From Pararge aegeria (lineage: Eukaryota; Arthropoda; Insecta; Lepidoptera; Nymphalidae): a stretch of 64,000 bases of DNA. Made by a program: the position numbers and the translations under genes. Positions 46,501 to 60,100 of this stretch are shown in pieces (position 1 is the first letter of the stretch; each line of letters starts with the position of its first letter). The stretch covers positions 9,693,001 through 9,757,000 of the forward strand of contig NC_053204.1 in NCBI RefSeq assembly GCF_905163445.1, given 5' to 3'. The notes under the pieces are model-generated. The model did not search any database. It worked only from the letters and a program-made list of their open reading frames with translations, and was not told the origin of the DNA.

Positions 46501-49500
46501 AAAATACGTGTTCATAATAACATTCGCTCGGCATGTTCATAATAATATCGCCGTGTCGGGTTTTCATATCACAAATAATAAATTTGAAAGGTTCTACAGA
46601 AAACTACTGTTTTGTACAATATTTTAAAATAAGTCGGCACTTGAGTCGCATACCTTGATATACCTTAAAAAGTCTTGCATATAACATTTAAAAAACATCC
46701 ATATATTTAAATTTGGAACGTAGCCTAGCTGTATTTTATATACATTAAATATTGACAAATGGTACTAATAAGCAAGACAGTCGCGTTTTTAATAGATCCA
46801 ATAAAATACTACACAATTAGTTTAAAGTCATAAGATTATACTTACAATGGACATTAACAGTAATATTGACAGTGGCAGCTCCCTGAGAGTTGACAGCTTC
46901 GCAAGTGTAAATACCGGCGTCATGTCGCGACAGTCGCGTCATATTTAGCATGCTGCCTTCTGATATGATTCTGTCACCTGTAACAAAAATAAATTATAAG
47001 TATTTTTATTCTATTACCTTTTGCTGTGCCATGTGGTGACAGCAGTTTAGGCAGATCAGAATTCAGTTGTCACCACCTATCTTCCGGATGCCATAAGTAC
47101 CTGGCGACTAAGGGAATATAACGGTGAACAGGCTCCAGCGTCCTCTGTACTACTATTACCATCTTCTGCGACTACGAACAAGTCTGCCCAGTGACCAGCA
47201 GTTGAATAGGCTGTTGATGAAGATGATGATCATCTTTTTACCGCCATAAAGTTTTTTTTATCGATAATGCTCTAGCGATTTAATGCAGCCTTACTTGATT
47301 AAGTAATTATGATGATGGAAGCACATTAACCTGGAATGGGTATATACAGTACGCTTTCGTTCGCTATAAGCTTTGCCAATACTACCCTATTAACAGCCCA
47401 TTGCACCAGTGGCGTGCATAGAGGGTATGCAGATGATATAAATTTATAACTCTTACAATGCCTATCCTTAAGTTTTTATAACTCTTACTGGAGGAGGAGG
47501 AAAACGAAGAACGTTTTATATCATCTGCATACCCTGTGCATACCCTCTATGCACGCCACTGGTGGGCAAAGGCTTCCTATAATAGGATGAAAAGTTTTCA
47601 AAGACCACTACGCCGCTTTAATGAGGAGTCAAAAGGTTTTAACGATTAAATTAACGTAACTTTAACAAATGCTTTACGTACACTCTGAGGTACGGAGGTG
47701 GATTCATTTCATAACTCCGGGATTTTACTGAATCTTTTACAGAACCCAAATATTGGATAGAAGCAGGCGTTACTTTGCGGAATTCCATGACATATGAAAA
47801 TTAAGTTTTCATTTGCTATAACGCGAAGAGCAGAAGAATCTGTATGGTATAATTTATAATTTCTTCAAACTTTATACTCCACACCAAACAGATCTTAACG
47901 TTTCGCTCCGACACCGGAGCATCCTCAGATGATGTTGACTTTACATTGAAAAATTTTTAAGCGAAACGTGCGTGGAATTCCCCCCTAAAGCAAAGCCCGA
48001 CTACGCCCTTGGCTAGGTGTCGTATCGATTTCATTTAAACTTGCTACATATATTATAACATATAACTTCATTTCAAAAGCAAGTCTGGCTGAATGCAAAT
48101 GCCTGACTCGGCAGAAGCATATTCATATAGGGGTATTATATGAATTCAAACTTCCAGTAAACTTAGTAATATTTGGCGTGTATACACTTTGCTTTCCGTT
48201 CAAAGCACTTTCACTAATTGAAGTAGGGTCTTTATTTCTTTGGGACTATTTTTTTAAATTTAATATTAAATTAAAAAGAAAATCTTCTTTAAATACCCAT
48301 TCTTCATGTGATTTAAGAGAATTCAGCAAACAAATTGTTCATGACGGTTTGAGACATGGCCACTGGATGTGGGTCTGTCAAAATTCATTTATTTCAAGTA
48401 GGTCTAATCACTTTTGAAACATCAAGTCTGTCTGTTTGTAGTGACTCTACCAAGGGTTCGGAAGGCGGATTGTACCGAGAAGAAGCCGGCAAGAAACTCA
48501 GCAGTTGCTCTTTCCAACATTACCTATTTCCACACATTTTAACATAAATTGTTCTACCTTGTGAGAGATGAAAGCGGAGCCGAATGTTTCCAAGCAACCT
48601 TGTCAGAATCACACAGCGGACGATGGAAAGAGAAATTCTAGGAGTATCTCTACGTGATCAGGAGGTCCGTAGGAGAAGCAGAGTTATAAAAAACTTAAGG
48701 TGGTCTGGAAGGTAGATTCTACCGATAAGAAGCCGGCAAGAAACTCAGCAGTTGCTCTTTCCAACATTACCTATTTCCATTTTACATTTTAACATAAATT
48801 GTTCTATCTTGTGAGAGATGAAAGCGGAGCCGGATGTTTCCAAGCAACCTTGTCAGAATCGCTCAGCGGACGATGGAAAGAGATATTCTAGGAGAATCTC
48901 TAAGTGATGTGGAGATCCGTAGGAGAAGCAGAGTTATAAAAAACTTAAGGCTAAGTACGAGCGATAAAAAGCCTGATCTTAAAAAGTTCTTTATTCATGG
49001 CCTATCAGAGGCTCTTTTGAAGCGGATAAATATGTTTACATGTTTACACAATTGTGAGGTTTTTTTTTTTTCTCTTTATTTAAAGATTTTAAGATTTTAA
49101 GGTTGCCTGGAAGAGATCGCTACTAAGCGATTAGGCCGCCCTTTGTATCCTACTTTTTAAGTTTATTTTTGTTGTGTGCATTGTTTTTTTTTTTACTATT
49201 TGTAGTTTACAAATAAAGTGTATAAATAAATAAATAAATAAATTTTAGATTAAAGAGCTAAGTCACATAATGTGACTATATCGCTCTGTTAGTTATGTAC
49301 AGATATTTATTCTCTTAATCTAAAATATGTTCTAACTAATTTATATGTCAGTTTTGATTCTGATCTAAGAGGAAACGCTAAAAACCTAATTACATCTACT
49401 ATACTTAAATAACTATCTAGTAAACTTATTCCAAGTTGTTCATTCCGAACACATTCCAACTGTGATAACTACGTGTGATTGTGATAACTACGTGTGTGTG

Positions 49501-52500
49501 TGTGTGTGATTGTGATAACTACGTTCGCAAACTTACACCTAAAGCTACGAGGGTTCCCAACGGATTAAGAAGAGCCCACTCAAGTTTTTAAAACTCCTAC
49601 AGGGTCTTTTCTCCATTTTATATTATCTACCCGCTCAGTACATAATGCACTGGCATTGAGTAGCTTTTTAGTTTGCGACGTTCTGAAGTCGAACGCTCTC
49701 AATAGGTCGAAGAGGATAAAACAAGACTTCAATGAGAAAAGTGATTCAGAACCAGATACAATCCGAGAAATGGCAAATGATACAAAGTTACGGGCACAAC
49801 TAATATACCAATCCGTTTCAATATTCCCTTTAACTGAAGCGGAAAATTATATTCAACTTGCTTTCCGTTTAATGAACTGGCTAAGATTTATCAAGTTTAA
49901 TGATTTAGTTCAGCAGTGGACTGTTAAAAGCTATTGATAATAATGTGCTAGCTATATTGCATTTTAAAGTACTCAGAAATTACTGTAGCATCTCTACATA
50001 TACTTGAATAATCCTTACTCAAAAAATCATTTATTCCAGTAGGCCTACTTTATAAGCGCTTTTGAAACGTCAAGTATGTATGTTTGTGGTGACTCTACCA
50101 CCGGCTCGGAAAGCAGATTCTACCGAGAAGAGCCGGCAAGAAACTCAGTAGTTGCTCTTTTAAAATATCAACATTTACAATTATTTTTCTATCTTGCGGG
50201 AGATGAGAGCGAAGCTGGCTGCTTCCAATCTAGCTTCCAAAAAATTCATCAAATCTCTAGTAACCTCGCTGTATTAGATACTTATATTATAAATAAAAAA
50301 ATAAATATACTACGACAATACACACATCGCCATCTAGGCCCAAAGTAGGCGTAGTTTTGGTTATGGGTACGATGACTGAAGAATAATTACTATAAAATTC
50401 AGGTTAACACCAGCAAGTTAGACAATGAAAACCATTCATGTTCATACAGAAACATTTTCCAGCTGTGGGAATTGGGTTGTGGGTTTTCTATTGCGCCAAT
50501 TGGCCGTTATTACAGAGCGGAAAGGGCAATTAAGGCATTTATAATTTCTGAATTTTCTCTGATCTGGTCTGGTGGGAGGCGTTGGCCGTGGCTAATTAGC
50601 ACCCTACCGACACAGACGTGCCGCTAAGCGATTTAGTGTTCCAGTGCGATGTCGCGTGGAAACCGATCAATGGTATGACTACCAAACTCCCTAACAGGTT
50701 ATCCCGCTACCATCTTAGATTGCATCACTCACCAGGTGAGATTGCAGTTAAGGGCTAACTTGGAATAAAAAAAATACAAAGAATGCTTGCAAAAGCTAGT
50801 TATATTATAAATGCGAAATTGTGTATTGTTTGTTTGTCCTTCCTTTACGCCCTAATTAAGCTTGATCAACTTGATCTTTGGGGCAACAGCTTCTCGTGGT
50901 AACACATAATTCCATACTTATTGATTAACCGCACCTCTAGGTAATATAATTTATACACACGGTGTTCATAATCCCACCGATATACCAGTTTGACGATACT
51001 GATTGATTATGGTTGCTCGATACAGATTCACAACTCTGATATTAATTGACATTAACGTACTGTTTATATATTAGTAATGAGTTAGTTTCTAACGCAATAG
51101 TTTCGATTTGCAACCGACTTTAATGAATGTATGAAATATTTTGCAAGTACGTACACTTTATTTACCTAAGAAGCTGTGATAAAAGTTAATTATTGCACTT
51201 ATTTTAATTCTTATTTTGTATGAAAATATGTGGTTTCAAAGTTCTGCCCGGTATACAGTTAATTCAAATTCAAATTCAAAATTTCTTTATTCATGTAGGC
51301 CTATCACAGGCACTTATGAAGCGTTCATACATATTTGTTTACATAATTGTAACGGGATGTTGATAACTTCGTTCGCCGACTTATATCTAAAGCTACGAGG
51401 GTTCCAAACGCGCCCTGGTCTAAGAAGAGCCCACAACAAACTTAGCCGGGTAATGTTTTATTTTGTTATCACCATCTCCCAGTAAATTTATATTAAGCTA
51501 TGAAGCTAGAGCAATTCACACCCAAGCTTTTTTATCGTTTAAGTAATCCTTAATATTATAATAGGATTTTTCTGTAAGCTTACGTTCTATGTAACTTTGA
51601 ACTTACTGAGAGACATCTCAAAGATTTCATTTGGTAATTTGTAATAAAATAATATACAATTGCCCTTGAATGAATTTGCAATTGTGTGTAGCCTAGTAAA
51701 CTGCACAACGAGTTTATTTTTGCTTCTAATATTTATATTATTACGGTCCGTTTTCTTTTTAAATTTTGTTATATTTTTATGGACATAAATTAAATTTTCA
51801 TATATGTACTGACTTTGCACTGTCATTATTTTAACTTATTTAAATTTATCCCTTAATGACTCTCTTGGGCCCATTTTAAATATCGCACGACCAGCCCTTT
51901 TCTGCAGGACGAAAATAGAATCTATATCAGCAGCCATAATAAAATTCCATAGGACATAATTCTGTGAAAATAACTAAAATACACAAGCCTAGCAGTTTCT
52001 ATATTTGTCATATGACGAATGAATGAATACACTTTTATTTAACACCAAAGAAAAATAAGTAGTTACAGAGATATAAATAAATATCAAGAGAGTACAATTT
52101 GGTGGCCTTATCGCTACATAGCGATTTCTTCCAGGCAACCAATGGCGTAAAAGGACGAATCTTTTTTTTAAAAATTAATTTGGTATTGTCGTGTACATTC
52201 ATTCAGTCATAAAAGTGTTTAAATTTGCTATTAACTGGGCGTATATCTTTAGAACCGCAGCCAGCTGTGTAAGCTGATAGCCTAGTGGGTAAGGCTTCGG
52301 CTCTCCTTTCGTGGAGCCAGAGTTTGAGCCCTGGCACCACTGACTTTTGGAGTTATGTGCTTTTTTAATTCAAGCAATTTCAATATCACTTGCTTTAACG
52401 GTGGAGGAAAACATCGTGAGGGAACCTGCATGCCTGAGAGTTCTCCATAATGTTCTCAAAGGTGTGTGGAGTCTACCAATCAGCATTTGGCCAGCGTGGT

Positions 52501-55500
52501 AGACTGGGGCTACACCCTTATTATTCTGAGAGAAGATCCCGTGTCCTGTTGTGGGCCTATAATAGGATGATGATGATGATACCTTTACCTTTGGTTTTCA
52601 TGAACGCAACTCTTCAGAACATAAAAAAAAAATGGAAGTATAAAAATTGAATAAATCTAAATTGGTAATTTCGTATGACATATTTAATTTGCACAGAGCG
52701 AACACAACTTGGTAATGTCGACGTAGAAGTGTTTAAAATTTGCTACTAAGTGGGCGTATCCTTCGCAGAGCTAAAAAGCTTCAGGCCGGTTTTCATAAAG
52801 GCACAACTCTTCAGAAAATAACCGAAAATGGTAAAAAAATCGAATTTGTTAATTTGGTGTGGCAATTTGTGGTACGAAATTCTCTGCGTCATATATTATA
52901 GTTACTTTGAATTTGTATTTATATAACGTGAAGTTTCTAATCAAGGAAATCCCCCGAAAAGCCAGAGCGAATACAACTTTGTACGGTCGCCATAAAAGTG
53001 TTTTAATTTGCTACTAAGTGGGCGTATCCTGCACCGAACTAAAAACCTCAATGGCCAATTTTAATGAAGGCGCAACTCTTCAAAACATGAAACAAAAAAT
53101 TTGGTCGTAAATGGAAAAGACCTTAATTTGTATATTTTTATGGCATATACAATTTGTGTTTATATAACGTGACGCTTCTAATCAAGGAAATCCCCCAAAA
53201 AGCCAGAGCAAACACAACTTTGTAAGGTTGCCATAAAAGTGTTTAAATTTGCTACTAAGTGGGCGTATACCTTCACCGAGCTAAAAAGCTCCAGGGCCGG
53301 TTTTAATGAGGACGGAACTCTTCAGAACATGCACGAATATGAGCATGTTTCTTTAAAGGGATTTAATATTTCAGTTTTTCAAACCGAGCGATCCGTTTTA
53401 AACTCATTACTTATTTGGGTTATGTAAAGAGCAGGTAGCTAACTGACTCACGCGAGGTGCTGGTCGCAATAGTGGTGCAAGACCTGTATTTGCCAGCCGT
53501 GGTCAAGGCCATGGCAGGCAGCGACAGGTCTTGAGAGGCCATGGTCTCGTTTTGTGAGCTAGTAATGACACAGAAGGAGGTGGCGGAGCGGTTGAGAGAG
53601 GACGACGTGGAATCTCAAACGATATGTCGAAGGAGGATCGGGCGCAGGTGTCATGCTCATGAACGCCGCCTGCCCCGTGATGAGGATCTCTGGGCGATGG
53701 ATGCGGGGAATCCGTCACCCGTTGGAGATATGTCCTCGGGTTGGAAGGCGCACCTTGTGTTCCCACCGGTAGACTCGACAACCTTTTTCGATATTTTTTT
53801 AAAAAGAGCTCGTGCCTCCAGACCCAACGGTCCCAAAGTATCTACTCCAAAAGGCAAAAAAAATTAACCTACTATCCAGGTTTTCATATTTACGCCTCTT
53901 GGCCTGCTCGGCACTGGTGGCAGCCGCACCCACCATTGACGAGGTGGCCTGGATGTGTGATGCAGCTAGGGTGTCGACACAAGACGGCCTGTATTAAATT
54001 TGAAGGTTTGACTTACTTGAACTGCTGTATGAAGACTGCGTGATGGGCAGGCCGTCCTTAGTCCAGGTATATATTATGCTTCCAGGATTACCATCAGCTC
54101 GCAGCATGATGACCAGGGGTTCGTTTTCGACCCCTACCGTGCTGTACTGTGTCGTTTCATCGAAGATGGGTGCATCTAAAAAGATATGTATTATTAGAAA
54201 AGCCTACTATAGTAAAAAGGACTACGTAATCGATTAAAAAGCTTGGGTGTGAATTATTCTCTAACCATGTTGCTCTTCTAATAGTTTAAATGACAATGTG
54301 AATAAAAATAAACGCCCAGACACTAAAAACCATTCATCTTCAACTCACAAAAATTTTCCAGTTGTGGGAATCGAATCCACAGCCTTGGGCGCAGAAAACC
54401 GGGTCACTGCCCACTGCGTGAATCGGTCGTTAATTACCTAACTAGATGGCGCCACAAAGATCTTGCATCGCACTAGCAAAGATAAAGCTCCGCTAAAACA
54501 ACTAGTTAGGTATAAATACCAGATTCTAACCTACTAATATTATAAATGCGAAGGTTTGTATGGATGGATCGATGTGTCTATCTTACTCTTTCACGAGTGA
54601 ACCAGTTTGACTAAACTTTGGAATGGAAATAGATTATACCCTGGATTAACAGATAGGCTGCTTTTTATCCCGGAAAAATTTAAGTTTCCCGCAGGATTCA
54701 TGGGAAACGAAAAAACGCGACAGCTGGTAGAAAATAAACTTTAAGAAACAAGTTTAATAACACCAAAGCCTATAGCAATTTAGCTGAAAACACCTTACAT
54801 TAAACTCTTTAACCCGAAGTAAAGTGAGAACACGTGCACACAAGAAAATTGTAAAGGAAACTTTGAAAAGACCGAGGCAAGGTAAACTGTGAACTATGAA
54901 AAGGGATTAGATACTTGAGATTCTTATACAGCGTGAGATAGCCGCATTTTACCTAAGCTCTCCATTTCCCAGTAGAAGTGGAAAACTTTGCGTCATATAT
55001 TCAGAATATTTTAAATCACGAGCGATTGCAGGTAGCATGTTTAATGCTTAATAAATAAATAAATAAATAAATAAATATACTATGACAATACACACACATC
55101 ACCATATAACCCCGAAAATTTAATTATGTTTATAATGTCCATTTATTTAAATATAATTTTTTTTTTTTGTCTTCTACAATCAGTCGATAGACTATAAGTA
55201 GATTTTTTGAAGTTCTTATTGACTTTGACAGTTATGAGAGCCAGTGTCTTCAAGTCTGTACAGTATCGAGCACTTCTGTCCGCGTCCGTTTCAGACGTCT
55301 GGTTCTTTCCACAGTCAGTAGGCTGTGTGCCAGTGGATTGGGGCGTTTTATTTAATTATATAGAAATATTTTTTTTGTGATATTTAAATAAACTTTATTT
55401 AACTAACTGATATTGCGTTATTATAAAACTCTACAAACTTCTGCAAACGTAGAATAAGGCGAAAGATGAAATTTTTGAAAAGATTTTAAATTTTTATCTC

Positions 55501-56614
55501 GTTACGCCAAAGGAGTATAACTTCTAACGCGTGTATATAACACACACGTTTTTTTTATACCAAGCCTTTTTTTAGTTACATTTTGAACTACTTATTTGTT
55601 CTAGTCACTCAAAAACATTTGTTGTTCTATTTTTAAAACATACTTTACAATTAAGAGTTATGAGAATATTGTTTAAATTATAAGACACGTTGAAAAACGG
55701 AGTATTAATTTAGAGATGTCTTCAAAACATTTGAATAGAGACATTTCTGATTCCCGACATGAATAGCAAAGATATTAGAGACATGAATGATTAAATCACA
55801 AAAAAGATATTAAAAAAAACTGCCTAGTCATCTGGAAAATTGTGTGAAATTGAACATCGGGGGGAATTTAAACGGCGGCTAGCCTACATTTGTTGAGCTG
55901 TGAATGGAGAGAATTAGAAAGATGAAATGTAAATGGTCGTATGTTTTAAATGTTAAACAAAGTTCGGAAACCTCTGGGAAGCTAAGGACTTTGAAAATGG
56001 GGACTAAAATCACAAAAAGTGAAACAAGCGAGCGATATGCACTTTTAAACATAATCATCATCATATCAACCCAATAACTGCCCACTACGAAGCACGCGTC
56101 TCCTCCCACAGTGAGAAGGGGTTAAGGCCGTAGTCCACCACGCTGGCCCAGTGCGGATTAAAACATAATAGTGCTTGCATAATAAGTTCAAAATCAAAGG
56201 ACCAAGTCAAAGTACAAAGTCCAAAGTCAAAGTCCAAAGTCCAAAGTCCAAAGTCAAAGTCCAAAATCAAAGTCAAAGTCCAATACGAGAAGTCAAAGTC
56301 CCAAGTAAACGTACATACTCAAATCTGTGTTAGCGTGATTGCAGATTTTTTTATTACTTGTTATAATTGACAGACCAATGTCCCACCTGATTATAGGCAG
56401 AAAACCATATCCTACAAACAGAGCAGCAGTTCTCAGGGCATGCAAGAAACACGTTTTATAAAGTGCCGCCCTATGTGTAATGTAACCTGACGCGTAGGGC
56501 TTAAGCCACATGCGCCTGTAACTACACCGGCAACAACGCCCTTCAGACCGGAGTTTTGCGGCAGAAAAAAGCATAATGGCAGTGTTCTCCCCTCAGCTCT
56601 GTCACTAAAAACGC

Positions 56615-56660
<46 letters not shown>

Positions 56661-57112
56661 GATTTAGCGATAAGACCGCCTTTGCACACCTAAACTTGTT
56701 TATTATTATTATTATTTTTTTACATATGTTTTCCGGTAATAACCGATTTGGTGTAGAAGAAGTTGCACGGGTCAGCTAGTGTTTTATTATAAGATCAAAT
56801 TTGTTAAGCTAAAATCACGCAAATATGTAATTGGAATTTGAAAATAAGCTAATCCCAGGAGATTTGTAAAAACCCGTTTTATACGTGTAGAACTTACATA
56901 GAACTTTGAGTGTTAAGGCGTCGTGCACACTCCGCTGTAGAGCTTCGTTCATCGCCTGGCATGTGTACACCGCGCCGTTTAAATCCTTGCTGATATTCAA
57001 CTTCAGCTCTATTGTGGACACTGTACCGCCATGTAGACCTTTCTTCAGTTGCATTGGTAAACCTAAAAATGAAACCTCATTAGTTTAAATTACATTAATG
57101 GAGAACTAAATA

Positions 57113-57143
<31 letters not shown>

Positions 57144-60100
57144 AAATATTAATACCGGGCAAACTAGCAAGTGGTTCACCTGATGGTAAGTGATCACCGC
57201 CGCCCATAAACATCTGCAGCACCAGAGGAGGCACCGATGCGTTGCCAGCTTTTAAGGAATTTGTTTATCCGCCCCTTGAATAACCCTAGATTGTATTTTT
57301 GAGGAAACACATCAGATGGGAGATTGTTCCTTAGTTTGCAAGTGCGCGGTAGAAATGTATACTAAATATGAATATAATATATAGTATATATGCGCGGTAT
57401 GAATATATACTACAACAATACACATATCTCCATCTAACCTATTAAGCGTAGCTTGTGTTATGGGTACTAAGATGACTGATGAACATTTTCATGAATTATA
57501 TACATAAATACTTATTATATACAGATAAATAAATAAATATACTACGACAATACACACATCGCCATCTATCCCCAAAGTAAGCGTAGCTTGTGTTATGGGT
57601 ACTAAGATGACTGATGAACATTTTCATTAATTATATACATAAATACTTATTATCTACAGATAAATAAATAAATATACTACGACAATACACACATCGCCAT
57701 CTATCCCCAAAGTAAGCGTAGCTTGTGTTGTGGGTACTAAGCTGTTTATTATGAAAATTATACACACAAATACTTATAAAAAAATATTTTTCAGTTGTGG
57801 GAATCGAAACCACGGCCTTGGATTTAGAAAACAGGGTCGTTGCCCACGCCAATCGGCCGCCAAAATAAACTGTGATCGTGGGTGGGTGATAGCGCAGTGG
57901 GTAGGAGCTGGACTTCTCTTAAGGGGAGCAGTTTTAAGTTATTAAAAAATATCACTTGCTTTAACTGTGAAGGAAAAGATCGTGAGAAAACCTGCATGCC
58001 TGAGAGGTCTACATAAAGTTCTCAAAGGTATGTGGAGTCCACCACTCCGTACTGAGCCAGCGTGGTGGACTACGGCCTTATCCCCTTCTCATGTTCGATA
58101 TGGGCATTATGTTGATATTTAAGCTTGACGGCCGAGGGGCGCAGTGGTCTCTGAGTCCAAGGTCGTGGGTTCGATTCCCACAACTGTAAAATGTTTGTGT
58201 GATGAACATGAATGTTTTACAGTGTCTGGGTGTTTATCTGTATATTATAAGTATTTCTGTATTATATTCATAAAAAAAAATTCATCAGCTATCAGAGTAC
58301 CCATAACACAAGCTACGCTTACTTTGGAGCTAGATGGCGATGTGTGTATTGTCGTAGTATATTTATTTATTTATTTATTATTTAAGCTTTCACGGTGAAT
58401 GAAAGCGTCGTGTAGAAACCTGCATGTCCGAGACCTCTCCATAACTTAAAAAACCTTGACATTGACATTTATCATGACACTTTAAATAGCTTGACTGATG
58501 TGAAAGGCATATACTAATTTCTGTATCGACGGTAGGAGAGCCGTAGCTTAATTGGTGAAAGCGCTCAGGCCGCGATTGCCCGAGAGTCGCAGATTCAAAT
58601 CCTGTCGGTTCCGAAATTTTTTATATGCATTTTAAATTTATAATATCTGGTCGTACGAGGTGACTAACGGAATACTGATGGAAGGGAGAACTGGCAGCAG
58701 CCTCCTCTATGCTACTACTACATACTGCTATCACCAATCCGTATGCGCAGCGTGGTGATTATGATCAAACTTTCCCGTTGGAAGAGTTTAGCACAGCAGA
58801 GGAGTGTTAAAGGGTAATCATGAAGTCGCCGAAGTTATGTGGCGGTAGTGGCGTGCATATAGGGTATGCACAGGGTATGCAGATGATATAATATAGAGAT
58901 ATATCTCTATGTAAATAAGCTTGTGTTAATGAAAAAATATCTTTTGTTTGTTTATATATTATTTTCTATGTTATTGTCCTTTTTTATGATTATATTGTTA
59001 TTGTTTAGTCGCGAGGTCGAGGATTCAGAGACGACGAAGATAATGGGACTGGCTGAAAACCTGTGCTGCGCGTTTTAGTTTGCAGCTATACTGAGCCAGC
59101 TCCTTTGTCACAGTTTATTTTTATTTTTATACTTTAACACTTTTATGACACAAATGTGTGACAATAAATACGATTTTTCTTTCTTTCTTTCAAACCAAGT
59201 AGTAAGAGTTATAAAATACTTAAGGATAGGCTTTGTAAGATTATCTAAAGTTAAATTATTGTATTTCTAGGTTTATATTTTGGTTTACTTTACATTATTT
59301 AATTTTAAGTTGACATTATAATTTAATTTCACAATTTTTGACTCCTTAATTTTCTGACATTTTGTATAAATTGGAAAAACAATTTTATAATTAATTTGTT
59401 ATTATAATTTGCATGCCATATGATGGCAGATTGTAGCACGGAACTAGTTATGTTTTATTATAAGATCAAATTCGTTAACCTGTAATCACGCAAATAAAGA
59501 TTTGTATTAAAAAAAAAAAAAATTACCCTTAATTTCTTGTACTGGAGATTTTCTTCATTTTGTATCATCTGAATACCCTGTGCATACCCTCTATGCACGC
59601 CAATGTGTAGCGGGCTTAATACAACTGCCATACCACCTACCATTTTAGACTTCACCATCACCATCACTAGGTGAGATATAAGATAAGGTGACAGGACAAC
59701 GTGCAGTTAGAAAATACAATGAATAATATTTCCGCTAACCAAACTTCTTAAGACTCGAGGATGAAAGTACCATAAACTTAGTGGAAGTACCTTGAACTGG
59801 AATCCCATCTCGCCACCACGAAAGAGTGGCTGGTGGGTTGCTGGAGGCTGCGTCGCAGAACAGCGTAGCTTCGATTCCCGGCTTCAGTTCTTCAGGCTGC
59901 GCTCTGACTTTCACTGCTTCCGGTGCGACTGTTAAAAAAAATTGTATGCAGATCTCTAAGTCACGTTAATATTCGTAAAATCTCACCAACCCACATTTGG
60001 GCAGCTGGTGGGTATATGCTCCAAAACCCTCCCTATTAGACAGGAGGCTAATATAGTTTTCATTACACCCAAAAGCAATTTTAGAAACAAACAATAGGAA

